The position numbers were made by a program, and so were the translations under genes. 64,000 bases of DNA from Novosphingobium sp. CF614 (GTDB lineage: Bacteria > Pseudomonadota > Alphaproteobacteria > Sphingomonadales > Sphingomonadaceae), in NCBI RefSeq assembly GCF_900113255.1, contig NZ_FOOR01000008.1:1-64000 (forward strand), in the 5' to 3' direction. The notes under the pieces are model-generated. The model was not told the origin of the DNA and ran no database searches. It worked only from the letters and a program-made list of their open reading frames with translations. Positions 47,424 through 57,300 of the stretch are shown here, in pieces (positions within the stretch are counted from its first letter, which is position 1; each line of letters starts with the position of its first letter).

Positions 47424-47426
47424 GCG

Positions 47427-47804
47427 ATGGTCGACACGTTGCCCGGCCCCGATCTCGAAGCGCTCGCCGAAGTGATGCGGACGTTGGGCCATGATACCCG
47501 CCTCCGGCTGATCGCCACGCTGCTCGCGCAAGGCGAGAAGTCGGTCGGCGAAATCGAGGCCGTGACTGGCATTGGGCAACCGGGCCTGTCGCAGCAACTC
47601 GGCGTGCTGCGCAAGGCCGAACTGGTTCAGACCCGCCGTGCTGCGAAGCAGGTCTATTACAGCGTGGCGCCGGATGCGTTCATCGCGGCGGCGACTTTTC
47701 TCGCCGCGCTGGCCGGCACCGGGCCTGTCGATAAGCCAGCGCAGGTCGATCGCAAGGCATCGCCGGCCCGCGGATCTGCCGCCATGTTTGCGAAAATTCT
47801 CTAG
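47427..47804 (+). CDS. ArsR-family regulator without cysteines
   Basis: The 125-residue winged-helix protein has MRTLGHDTRLRLIATLL and the recognition helix GQPGLSQQLGVLRKA, followed by a beta-wing and a polar tail. It has no Cys, so it cannot be a dithiol or thiolate metal sensor of the classic kind. It is probably the autoregulator of the prx operon. Its TAG stop shares the palindrome CTAG with the stop of cydC on the other strand. Confidence 0.85.
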   Translation: MVDTLPGPDLEALAEVMRTLGHDTRLRLIATLLAQGEKSVGEIEAVTGIGQPGLSQQLGVLRKAELVQTRRAAKQVYYSVAPDAFIAAATFLAALAGTGPVDKPAQVDRKASPARGSAAMFAKIL

Positions 47805-49396
47805 CCCGGCAGCGCCAGATGCTGGTCGGCCAGGGACAGCATGGCTGTCCTGTGGGTGACGAGGACGAGCCCGGCTCCGGTCTCGTTCAGCCATTCGTCG
47901 AGGTTCGTCCGCATCCGCGCCTCGGTCTGCGGATCGAGCCCCTCGCTCGGCTCGTCGAGGAGCAGCCACGGGCGATCGGCCAATAGTGCCCTTGCCAGCG
48001 AGAGGCGCTTGCGCTGCCCTCCCGACAGACGGATTCCGCCATCTCCGACCCAGGTTGCAAGTCCCTCGGGCAGGGCACGCACGTCGTCCGCCAGGCATGC
48101 CACCTCAAGCGCCTGCCATAGTGCTTCATCCGTCAGGCCGATGCGGGCGATACGCAGATTATCGGCGATCGTTCCGGCAAGCATCTGGGCGTTCTGAGGC
48201 GAGAAGCCGAACAACGCGCGCCGTGTATCGGGAGGCAAGTGCGCGATCGAGTGGCCATCAATCTCGACATTGCCGCCAGTGGTACGTTGGCCTGCGAGGT
48301 ATTCGAGCAGGCTGGTCTTGCCCGAACCCGATCGGCCCGTGATGGACAGGCGATCCCCGCGTTTCAGGGTGGCCATCTGGTTGTTGCCGGTGATCCTGAT
48401 CTGATCCCCGGCAAGCAGCGGGCCGGGGACGCCCGACATGGGCGGCGTGCTGACCAGCGCCGCGAGGCGAGCAAGCCCGGCGGCAATAACAGCTTCGCGC
48501 CCGCTTGAGCGGACGCTGGCACCCAGGGTTTCGATCGCGCCGGCCGCAGCCAGTGCGGCGAGAAGGGTTATCGGCAGCGCCGCCGTGGAGAGACCGAGCA
48601 TCGCCGCCATCGCCAACCCGCCCGCTCCCGTGACGATCGCCGCGAGCACCGCTTCAGCGCGCGCAAACGCCGTTCGTTTGGCATCGAGGCCGGCGGCCCG
48701 TTCCAGCAATTGCGTTTCGACCGAACGCCCAAGCGCATAAGCGGCGATCTCTGGCGACGCGGCGGCATATTCGACGAACAACTGCTTGAGTGCGGCAATA
48801 TCCTGCTGGATGCGCAGCGCGCGCGCCGGCAGCCAGCGGCGGGCAAGCAGCCGCGTCAGGACGAGCACGGCGACGACGATGGCGGCGAGCGCATACATCG
48901 CCATCGGGCCGGCTGGCATGGCCAGTGCCAGCGCCGTGGCCGTGCCAACCAATGCCGCGACGTCGCCGGGTGCGCGCACGAACCTGTCCTCAAGGGCAGC
49001 AACGTCCTCCAGAAGCAGCGCGGCGAGGTCGCCAGCACCACGCTCAACGTTCGCGATCGGCTTGGCGATCAACGTTTCGAACAGCCGAATACGGAAGAGC
49101 GCGAGCGCGGACAGCGCGGCCTTGTGGCCATAAAGCCGCTCACCATAGCGCGTCACGGTGCGCCCGATCGCGAGCAGTCGGATCGCCGCGCTCGGCAACA
49201 GATAGTTGAACGCCTGAACGGCGGCGATCCCTGCTGCGCCGGCGAGTGCGGCGCCGGTGATGAACCAGCCCGCCAATCCCAGCAGCAGAATGCCGGCGAT
49301 CGCAGCGCATGCCGCACAGAGCATCGCCAGTCGCGTCGCGCCGCGATAGGGCCGGGAGACCTCGTCCAGCAGTGCTTCGAGCCTGCGGTCGGTCAT
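47801..49396 (-). CDS. cydC: cysteine/glutathione ABC exporter subunit CydC
   Basis: CydDC exports reduced thiols and haem-related compounds and is needed to assemble cytochrome bd. The 531-residue half-transporter has six membrane helices and an ATPase with Walker A GRSGSGKTS, signature LSGGQRKRL and Walker B LLLDEPSEG. The start overlaps the cydD stop by ATGA. The operon is divergent from cydABX. Confidence 0.93.
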   Translation of the reverse strand: MTDRRLEALLDEVSRPYRGATRLAMLCAACAAIAGILLLGLAGWFITGAALAGAAGIAAVQAFNYLLPSAAIRLLAIGRTVTRYGERLYGHKAALSALALFRIRLFETLIAKPIANVERGAGDLAALLLEDVAALEDRFVRAPGDVAALVGTATALALAMPAGPMAMYALAAIVVAVLVLTRLLARRWLPARALRIQQDIAALKQLFVEYAAASPEIAAYALGRSVETQLLERAAGLDAKRTAFARAEAVLAAIVTGAGGLAMAAMLGLSTAALPITLLAALAAAGAIETLGASVRSSGREAVIAAGLARLAALVSTPPMSGVPGPLLAGDQIRITGNNQMATLKRGDRLSITGRSGSGKTSLLEYLAGQRTTGGNVEIDGHSIAHLPPDTRRALFGFSPQNAQMLAGTIADNLRIARIGLTDEALWQALEVACLADDVRALPEGLATWVGDGGIRLSGGQRKRLSLARALLADRPWLLLDEPSEGLDPQTEARMRTNLDEWLNETGAGLVLVTHRTAMLSLADQHLALPG

Positions 49397-50970
49397 GCGA
49401 TCGCCACATGGTGATCGGCCAATGCCGCGATTTCGGGATCGTGGGTGACCAGCAGGACGGTGCGTCCCCTGGCGGCCGTTTGGACAAGGGCGATCAGGTC
49501 CGATGCCGAGGCTGCATCCAGGTCGGCGGTGGGCTCGTCGAGCAGCCAGAGCGGTGCGTCGCGCAGCACCGCACGCGCCATGCCGACGCGCCTGCGCTCA
49601 CCCCCTGACAGTCCCGAGCCATGCGGGTCGATAAGCATATCCAGGCCGGCGGCACGAGCCGAGAGTAGCGCCGCCAGGCTGACCTTGTGTGCGGCATCTT
49701 CCACCTCGGCGTCGGATGCACCAGGCCGGGCGAGCCGTATGTTGTCGCCAAGTGTCCCGGGCAGGAAGGTCGTCGCCTGGCCTGCCCAGCTCACTTGCCC
49801 TTGCAGCCGCGTTGCCGCCAGCGGCAGGTTGTCTATCAGGATTTCGCCCGTGGTGACGGGGGCCAGTCCGAGTAGCGCGTTGAGCAGGCTCGACTTGCCG
49901 GCCCCTGACGGGCCCGAAAGCACGGTCAGTTCGCCGGCTGGCACGTCGAACGTGAAGGGGCCAAGCTTCCGATCGCCATAATCGATCTCGACGGCGCTGA
50001 AACAGAGTCGCGGGGGACTATCCTGGTTGACGGCCGGAGCCATGTGGGATCCGGGCGAGGGTGCCAGGCATGAGAGCCGATCGAGTGCGGCTTCGCCGAT
50101 CTGCTTGTCATGATAGGCTGCCGCCAAGCGGCGCATCGGCAGATAGAATTCGGGCGCGAGCACGAGGACGAAGAGCGCTCGGCCGAGTGTCAGCGTTTCA
50201 GGTGCGGGAAATGGCAGCAGCCCGAGCAGGCTGAACCCGCAATAGACCGCCACCAGCGCCACCGAGAGCGCGGCGAAGAATTCCACCACGGCGCTCGACA
50301 GGAAGGCGACCCGCAGGACCGCAAGGGTGCGCCGGGCGACCTCCTGGGTGGCCCCGGACAATTGCCGGACCACGCGTTCCTGTGCGCCAAAGCCGATCAC
50401 GATCGGCAGCGCGCGCACGCGGTCGATGAACAATCCCGAGAGCTTGCTCAAGGCGTCAAGCTGGCGCGCCGCGGCGCGTGCGGCGGCGGTGCCCGCCAGT
50501 GCCATGCCGAGCCCGAACGGGACAAGCGTGGCCAGCAGGATCGTGGCCGCGACCCAGCTGGCCAGCGCTGCCGCGGCGGCCACCGCCAGGGGCGTGGCGA
50601 CCGCAGCAAATCGTAGTGGTCGAAAGCGGGCGTGGTAGCCGTCGAGATCCTCGATCCGGTCGGTGGCGTCGGCGGTCCGTTCGCCGAGCATCGCGCGCGA
50701 ACCGGCCGGGGCGCGCAGGACGGCGCCAATGGCGCGCGTGCGCCAGGTGTGTTTTTCGCGCGCCGCGTCTCGCTGGCCAGCGGTGGTCGCCAGCACTTGC
50801 ACTTGGGCCCGGCACAGGCAGGCGGCGACGAGCAGAAGCGGCGCGAGCAGCCTTTCGCCGCCGAACGGGCCTTCGGTGAGGCAGGTGACGGCAAGCGCCA
50901 GGGCTGCCGCCACGGCAATCGCCAGCACGCCGTCGAGCAGCCAAAACAGGAAAGCGCGGTTGGAAGTCAT
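49393..50970 (-). CDS. cydD: cysteine/glutathione ABC exporter subunit CydD
   Basis: The 525-residue half-transporter has an N-terminal six-helix domain and an ATPase with Walker A GPSGAGKSS, signature LSGGERRRV and Walker B LLDEPTADLD. It pairs with CydC, whose gene it overlaps. The start at 50970 gives a sensible N terminus; the longer upstream frame would cover the whole promoter region. Confidence 0.92.
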   Translation of the reverse strand: MTSNRAFLFWLLDGVLAIAVAAALALAVTCLTEGPFGGERLLAPLLLVAACLCRAQVQVLATTAGQRDAAREKHTWRTRAIGAVLRAPAGSRAMLGERTADATDRIEDLDGYHARFRPLRFAAVATPLAVAAAAALASWVAATILLATLVPFGLGMALAGTAAARAAARQLDALSKLSGLFIDRVRALPIVIGFGAQERVVRQLSGATQEVARRTLAVLRVAFLSSAVVEFFAALSVALVAVYCGFSLLGLLPFPAPETLTLGRALFVLVLAPEFYLPMRRLAAAYHDKQIGEAALDRLSCLAPSPGSHMAPAVNQDSPPRLCFSAVEIDYGDRKLGPFTFDVPAGELTVLSGPSGAGKSSLLNALLGLAPVTTGEILIDNLPLAATRLQGQVSWAGQATTFLPGTLGDNIRLARPGASDAEVEDAAHKVSLAALLSARAAGLDMLIDPHGSGLSGGERRRVGMARAVLRDAPLWLLDEPTADLDAASASDLIALVQTAARGRTVLLVTHDPEIAALADHHVAIA

Positions 50971-51086
50971 CGGGTCCGTAGCGAAACTCGCTTGCTCATA
51001 TACATAGTTACGCCTAACGGCTAACCATAATCGCGCGATGATGGACCGAGTCGTCCAACGTACCGACTGAACAGGAGTGCCCACCC
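50971..51086. promoter_or_regulatory. divergent cydDC/cydABX promoter region
   Basis: These 116 bp must hold both promoters. An AT-rich part (CATATACATAG near 50997-51007) is followed by GTTACGCCTAACGGCTAACC, which has two CTAAC steps. I do not see the ATTRCAT-N5-ATGTAAT dyad found in the two other promoters of the region, nor a clear FNR site. Confidence 0.45.
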
Positions 51087-52673
51087 ATGGTGGATATGGC
51101 CGTCATCGAGCTTTCGCGCCTGCAGTTTGCCCTGACGGCGCTCTACCATTTCCTGTTCGTGCCGTTGACCCTTGGCCTGTCGTTCATGCTCGTCATCATG
51201 GAGAGCATCTATGTGATGACCGACCGGCCGATCTGGCGGGTGGTAACACGCTTCTGGGCCAAGCTGTTCGCGATCAACTTCGTGCTGGGCGTCGCGACCG
51301 GCATCACCATGGAATTCGAGTTCGGGACCAATTGGTCCTATTTCTCGCACTACGTCGGCGACATCTTCGGCGCGCCGCTCGCGATCGAAGGGCTGATGGC
51401 CTTCTTCCTCGAGGCCACTTTTGTGGGTCTCATGTTCTTCGGCTGGGACAAGCTGAGCAAGCGCCAGCATCTCTTCACGACATTCATGGTGGCGCTCGGC
51501 TCGAACCTGTCGGCGCTGTGGATTCTCGTCGCCAACGGCTGGATGCAGCATCCCACGGGGTCGCACTTCAATCCCGAGACGATGCGCATGGAAGTCACCG
51601 ATTTCATGGCGGTGCTGTTCAATCCGGTGGCGCAGGCCAAATTCGTTCACACCGTCAGTGCGGGCTATGTTTGCGCCTCGGTGTTCGTGCTCGGCGTCTC
51701 GTCCTGGTATATCCTCAAGGGCAAGTGGGTCGCGGTTGCCAAGCGCTCCTTCACGGTCGCAGCGGCTTTCGGCCTCGCCTCTTCGCTATCGGTCGTCGTG
51801 CTGGGCGATGAATCGGGCTATGCACTTACAGACAACCAGAAAATGAAACTCGCCTCCCTGGAGGCCATGTGGCACACCGAGCCCGCACCCGCCGGCATCG
51901 CCATCTTCGGCATTCCCAGCATGGAAGGGCGCGAGACGCGTTACGAGATCAAGATTCCCTATGTGCTGGGACTGATCTCCACGCGCAGCCTCACCGGCGA
52001 AGTTTCCGGCATCAACGAACTGGTGGTCAAGGCCGAGACCCGGATCGAGAGCGGCATCAAGGCCTATGACGCGGTCGAGAAGCTGAAGGTCGATCGCACC
52101 GACCTGGTCGCGCGCGCGCAGTTCGAGCAGCACAAGCTCGACCTTGGCTATGCCATGCTGCTCAAGCGCTTCATGCCCGACCCGCGCTCGGCGACGCCCG
52201 CCGATATCCAGAAAGCGGCGTGGACGACGGTCCCCAATGTCCCGGTCATGTTCTGGCTGTTCCGCGTGATGGCCGGCCTCGGCTTCTTCTTTATCGCCTT
52301 CTTCGGCGCGGCGTTCTACATTGCCTCGATCCGGCGCTTCGGTTCCAGCGACGGATTTTTCCGGCTGTTCATGCGAACGGCGGTCTGGATCATTCCGCTG
52401 CCCTGGCTGGCCATCGAATTCGGCTGGGTGCTTGCCGAGATCGGCCGCCAGCCCTGGGCTATCGAAGGTGTGCTGCCGACGTTCCTGGGCGCCTCGAGCC
52501 TGACGGTTCCGCAAATTTGGACGACGATCATCGGCTTCACCCTGCTCTACGGCGCGCTTGCGGTGATCGAGGTCCGACTGATGCTGGCAGCGATCCGGCA
52601 TGGTCCGATCGAGCATCATGACGGGCCGGACGCCCCGCTTCACCACGGCTATGCCCCACTGCCCGCCGAATAA
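51087..52673 (+). CDS. cydA: cytochrome bd ubiquinol oxidase subunit I
   Basis: CydA binds the haems and oxidises quinol while reducing oxygen to water; bd oxidases tolerate sulfide, NO and cyanide better than haem-copper oxidases. The 528-residue protein has the haem ligand His21 (LYHFLFVPLT), the second His in AKFVHTVSAGY and GRQPWAI. The region after ALTDNQKMKLA is long and close to the E. coli type, so it is a long-Q-loop CydA. AGGAG lies upstream of the ATG. Confidence 0.96.
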   Translation: MVDMAVIELSRLQFALTALYHFLFVPLTLGLSFMLVIMESIYVMTDRPIWRVVTRFWAKLFAINFVLGVATGITMEFEFGTNWSYFSHYVGDIFGAPLAIEGLMAFFLEATFVGLMFFGWDKLSKRQHLFTTFMVALGSNLSALWILVANGWMQHPTGSHFNPETMRMEVTDFMAVLFNPVAQAKFVHTVSAGYVCASVFVLGVSSWYILKGKWVAVAKRSFTVAAAFGLASSLSVVVLGDESGYALTDNQKMKLASLEAMWHTEPAPAGIAIFGIPSMEGRETRYEIKIPYVLGLISTRSLTGEVSGINELVVKAETRIESGIKAYDAVEKLKVDRTDLVARAQFEQHKLDLGYAMLLKRFMPDPRSATPADIQKAAWTTVPNVPVMFWLFRVMAGLGFFFIAFFGAAFYIASIRRFGSSDGFFRLFMRTAVWIIPLPWLAIEFGWVLAEIGRQPWAIEGVLPTFLGASSLTVPQIWTTIIGFTLLYGALAVIEVRLMLAAIRHGPIEHHDGPDAPLHHGYAPLPAE

Positions 52674-52684
52674 GGAGACCGACC

Positions 52685-53833
52685 GTGGCCCCTCCCATCG
52701 ACTACGAAACCCTGCGCGTGATCTGGTGGGCGCTGATGGGCGTCCTGCTGATCGGCTTTGCCCTGACCGACGGGTTCGATCTCGGCGTCGCCTCGCTGCT
52801 ACCCTTCGTCGCGAAGACTGACGAAGAGCGGCGGATGGTTATAAACTCGGTCGGCGCGACCTGGGAAGGCAACCAGGTCTGGTTCATTCTCGGCGGAGGC
52901 GCGATCTTCGCCGCCTGGCCCTTCGTCTATGCCGTCAGCTTCTCAGGCTTCTACCTTGCGATGTTCCTCGTCCTTGCAGCGCTCATCCTGCGGCCCGTGG
53001 GCTTCAAATACCGCTCCAAGAAGCCCGATCCGGCATGGCGCAGCCGCTGGGACTGGGCGCTGTTCGTCGGCGGTTTCGTGCCGGCGCTGGTGTTCGGCGT
53101 CGCGGTCGGCAATGTCCTGGCCGGCGTTCCCTTCCGGCTCGACGGCGACTTGCGCTCCTTCTACGAGGGCACGCTGCTCGGACTGTTCCATCATTTCTCG
53201 CTGCTCGCAGGTCTGCTGTCGGTAGCCATGCTGGTCCTGCACGGATCGGCCTGGCTCGCGATCAAGATCGAACGCGGCGCGGTCCATGATCGGGCCAAAA
53301 GCTTCGGACAGATCGCGGCGGTTCTGGCGATCCTGCTGTTCGCCGCAGGCGGCGTGATGGTCGCGACCATGAACATGGGTTTCCGAACCGAAGGCGCGGT
53401 AGACCCCATGGGGCCGTCCAATCCGCATTTGTCCACCCTCGTGGCGGCTCGCGGCGCGTGGCTGGCCAACTACGGCGCGCACCCCTGGATGCTACTGGCG
53501 CCGGTGCTGGGCTTCCTTGGTCCGGTCATGGCGCTGATCGGGATTAGGTCGAAGCGTGAAGTGCTGGCCTTTGGCGGCTCGTCGTTCGCCGCCATCGGGA
53601 TCATCTCGACGGTCGGGCTTTCGATGTTCCCGTTCATCCTGCCGAGCTCGATCGACCCGGGCTCCAGCCTCACGGTCTGGAACGCCTCTTCGAGTCACCT
53701 GACGCTGTTCATCATGCTGCTGGTGACGCTGGTGTTCCTGCCGATCGTGCTGCTCTACACGGCCTGGGTCTACAAGGTGCTGTTCGGCCGCGTGACCACG
53801 CAGGACGTGCGCACCAATCCCGATTACTATTGA
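52685..53833 (+). CDS. cydB: cytochrome bd ubiquinol oxidase subunit II
   Basis: The 382-residue membrane protein begins MAPPIDYETLRVIWWALMG and has FALTDGFDLGVASLLPF, the TWEGNQVWFILGGGA motif and eight to nine helices. It forms the heterodimer with CydA. It lies 11 bp after cydA and 16 bp before cydX. Confidence 0.96.
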   Translation: MAPPIDYETLRVIWWALMGVLLIGFALTDGFDLGVASLLPFVAKTDEERRMVINSVGATWEGNQVWFILGGGAIFAAWPFVYAVSFSGFYLAMFLVLAALILRPVGFKYRSKKPDPAWRSRWDWALFVGGFVPALVFGVAVGNVLAGVPFRLDGDLRSFYEGTLLGLFHHFSLLAGLLSVAMLVLHGSAWLAIKIERGAVHDRAKSFGQIAAVLAILLFAAGGVMVATMNMGFRTEGAVDPMGPSNPHLSTLVAARGAWLANYGAHPWMLLAPVLGFLGPVMALIGIRSKREVLAFGGSSFAAIGIISTVGLSMFPFILPSSIDPGSSLTVWNASSSHLTLFIMLLVTLVFLPIVLLYTAWVYKVLFGRVTTQDVRTNPDYY

Positions 53834-53849
53834 ACGAGGTTCTTGACCA

Positions 53850-53960
53850 ATGTGGTATTTCACCTGGGTATTGGGTCTTGGCTTGGCCGTCGGGTTCGGC
53901 ATCCTCAACGGTATCTGGCATGAGTTCCATTCGGATCCCGGCGAAGACCTGACGCAATAG
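53850..53960 (+). CDS. cydX: cytochrome bd small subunit CydX
   Basis: The 36-residue peptide begins MWYFTWVLGLGLAVGFGI, one membrane helix, and ends with an acidic tail. The MWYF.W.LG start is diagnostic for CydX, which stabilises the haems of cytochrome bd. Confidence 0.93.
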   Translation: MWYFTWVLGLGLAVGFGILNGIWHEFHSDPGEDLTQ

Positions 53961-53986
53961 AGGCCAGCTCAAACACCGACGCGCCG

Positions 53987-54349
53987 TCACGACGCCGGGC
54001 CGAGGTCGGGTGACGATGCGCGATCCGCGGCGAGCGGGCCGTCTTCTTTGCCGAACTGACTGCACAGAAAGGTCATCAGCGCTTGCACCCTGGCATCGGC
54101 GAGCCGGTAGAAGATCGTGGTGTTCTCGCGCCGGGTCTGGACGAAGCCGGCTTCACGCATCCGCCCCAGATGCTGCGAAACGCTCGATTGCGACAAACCG
54201 CATAAGCCGACCAGTTCGCCGACCGACGCTTCACCCTCACGCAGGCGGCAGAGCAGCAGCAGGCGCTGCTCGTTGGCGACGACCTTGAGGAATGCGGCGA
54301 CCTCGGTCGCGCGCTCGCACAGAATTTCCGCCGTATCGTCCATCATCAT
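53987..54349 (-). CDS. two-cysteine ArsR-family regulator, SqrR/BigR-like
   Basis: The 120-residue protein has NEQRLLLLCRLREGEASVGEL, the recognition helix SQSSVSQHLGRMRE and a C-terminal helix with MTFLCSQFG. The cysteines C34 and C96 match in place the pair that forms a tetrasulfide or disulfide bridge in the persulfide sensors SqrR and BigR; C11 and C50 are extra. It is the last gene of rhodanese-mfp-rnd-arsR and overlaps the RND stop by ATGA. It probably represses the divergent rhodanese and sqr operons. Confidence 0.82.
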   Translation of the reverse strand: MMMDDTAEILCERATEVAAFLKVVANEQRLLLLCRLREGEASVGELVGLCGLSQSSVSQHLGRMREAGFVQTRRENTTIFYRLADARVQALMTFLCSQFGKEDGPLAADRASSPDLGPAS

Positions 54350-57300
54350 TTGCTTGCAGGTCTCCCGTCATCACGCAGCACCACGTAGATGGCCGGGATA
54401 ACCAGCACGGTGAGCAAGGTCGAGGAGGCAAGACCGAACAGAAGCGAGATGGCGAGGCCCTGGAAGATCGGATCGGTAAGGATCACGGCAGCACCGATCA
54501 TCGCGGCCGCCGCCGTCAGCACGATCGGCTTGAAGCGGATCGTACCCGCTTCGATCAACACGTCGCGCAGCGGCTTGTCGGGCGTGGACGTGTGCCGGAT
54601 GAAATCGACCAGCAGGATCGAGTTGCGCACGATGATGCCGGCCAGCGCGATGAAGCCGATCATCGAGGTGGCGGTGAACGGCGCGCGGAACAGCATATGG
54701 CCGATGACGATGCCGACCAGGGTCAGCGGGACCGGCGTCAGGATGACGAGCGGCAGCCTGAAACTGCGGAACTGGGCGACGACGAGGATATAGATGGCGA
54801 GCAGCGCGACCATGAACGCCGCGCCCATGTCCCGGAAGGTCACCCAGGTGATCTCCCATTCGCCGTCCCAGAGCAGGCTGGTTGCGTTTTCATCGGTGGG
54901 CTGGCCGCTGAGACGGATGACGGGCTTTTGCAGACCCCTGGCGGCCCAGTCATAGCTTTCGATCGCGCGATCGACCGCGAGCATGCCGTAGATCGGCGCC
55001 TCATAATCGCCCGCCAGTTCGGCCGTCACCATATCGGCGAAGTGGCCGTCGCGCCGGAAGATGGCCGGGCTGCTCTGCTCCTGCTGTGCCTCGACGATCG
55101 CGCCCAGTTCGACCAGTTTCGGTCCCGCCGGGGTCTGCGACACCGCTACCGGCGTGCTGGCCAGCGTCTGCGTCCAGCTTCGCGCGGATTGGGGGAGGGC
55201 GATGGTGATGGGCAGCGGCGTGCGCTCGTCCCCGCGCGGGGCGTAGCCGACGGTCTTGCTACCCAGCAGTGCACCGATCGAATCGTTGATGTCGCGCGCT
55301 GAGAGACCGTAATAATCGATCCGGTCGCGCTGCGGGATCAGGCGGAGCTTGGGGCGGGGCTGGCCGAAGCTGTTGTCGACATCGACGATATAGGGGATCG
55401 ACTTGAAGATTTTCTCGAGTTCGGTCGCCGTCGCGCGCCGGCTCTGCGCGTCGGGGCCGTAGATTTCGGCGAGCAGGGTTGCGAGCACCGGCGGTCCCGG
55501 TGGCGTTTCGACGACCTTGATCGAGGTTCCTTCGGGGAGCTTCAGCGCCTTGAGCTTCTGGCGCAAGGCAAGCGCGATCTGGTGGCTCGAGCGGTCGCGG
55601 TCACCCTTGGGCAGCAAGGTCACCATGACATCGCCCATCTCCGGGCGACCGCGCAGGAAATAATGGCGCACGAGGCCGTTGAAGTTGAACGGCGCGGAGG
55701 TGCCGAGATAGGCCTCCATCGCGGTCGCTTCGGGGAGTTCGCGGGTCAGGCGGGTGACGTCTTCGAGGACACGGCCGGTGCCTTCAAGGCTGGTGCCCTC
55801 GGGCATGTCGACCACGACTTGCACCTCGGACTTGTTGTCGAAGGGCAGCAGCTTGACCGTCACCGCCTTGAAGTAGAACATCGAACAGGCAAGCAAGGTG
55901 GCGATGCCGACTGCGATCAAAAAATTCCGCGCCGACTTGCGATCGTCGATGATCCGGTGCGCGACGCGCGCATAGAGGCCGCCGAGCTTGCCGCCGCTCT
56001 CGTCATGGCCGCTCTTGCCATTGTCAGGCGCGGTATCGGCGGACAGCGCCTTGCGCGCGAACCGGATCATCAGCCACGGCGCGATCACGACCGCGACGAA
56101 GAAGGAAAAGACCATCGCGGCCGACGCATTGACCGGGATTGGCGCCATATACGGTCCCATGAGGCCTGACACGAACAGCATCGGCAGCAGCGCCGCGACC
56201 ACGGTAAGCGTGGCGACCACCGTGGGGTTGCCGACCTCGGCGACCGCCTCGATCGCGGCCTGGGTCCGGGTGCGCCCATGACTGCCAACGTCGGGCATCG
56301 CCCAATGGCGGGCGATATTCTCGATCATCACGATCGCGTCATCAACGAGAATGCCGATCGAGAAGATCAGCGCGAACAGGCTGACGCGGTTGATCGTGTA
56401 GCCCATGAGGTTCGAGGCGAACATGGTCAGCAGGATCGTGGTCGGGATCACGACGGCGGTGACGCCGGCCTCGCGCCAGCCGATCGCAAAGCCGATCAGG
56501 ATGACGATCGAGATCGTCGCGAGCGCGAGGTGGTAGAGAAGTTCATTGGCCTTCTCGTTCGCGGTCGCGCCGTAATTGCGCGTGACCGCGACATCGACCC
56601 CATCGGGAACGAGGCTGCCTTTGAGGCTTTCCAGGCGTGCAAGCACCGCCTCGGAGACAACCACGGCATTGGCGCCCGAACGCTTGGCGATCGCGATGCT
56701 GACGGCTGGCGCGTTCGACCAGCGTCCCTCGTTGCGTGCCCAGCGCCATGCCCGCGCCTGATCCTCGCGCGGACCCTGCGTGACCGCGGCGACATCGCGC
56801 AGATAGACCGGTGCCCCGGTCACCGAGCGGACGGTGAGCATGCCGACCTCCTGCGCCGAAGACAGAGTCTGGCCTGCGGTGACCGCAACGGCTCGCCCGC
56901 CCTCGCGGACGCTGCCCGCCGGGAAGCTGCGATTGGCCTGGGCCGCCGCATCGATAACGCCGCCGAGCGGTACGCCATATTGGCTGAGCTTGCCGGGATC
57001 AGGCGCGATACGAATTTCTTCGGGCCGCCCGCCGGTCAGGAAGGTGAGGCCGACATTATCGACCTTGGCGATCTCGGTCCGCAGCCGGGCGGCGAGCGCA
57101 TAGAGCGCTTGGTCGTCATATCGCCCGGCCGCGCCGGGCTTGGGCGACAGCGTCAGGACGATGGCGGGGACATCATTGATCCCGCGCACCGTGACCTTGG
57201 GGTCAGGGATGCCGACCGGTATGCGGTCCCAATTGGCGCGCAGCTTTTCGTCGATCCGGGTCGCGGCGTCCTCGGGGTTCGATCCGACCAGGAAGCGCGC

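Noticed and set aside
50971-51086. Third copy of the TTRCAT-N5-ATGTAA dyad in the cyd promoter
   Set aside because: Looked for on both strands; only loose partial matches (CATATACATAG) without proper spacing.
51087-53960. Cyanide-insensitive (CIO-type, short Q-loop) bd oxidase
   Set aside because: The CydA region between ALTDNQK and the later helices has the long E. coli-like Q-loop, and a CydX gene is present, so this is the classical CydABX.
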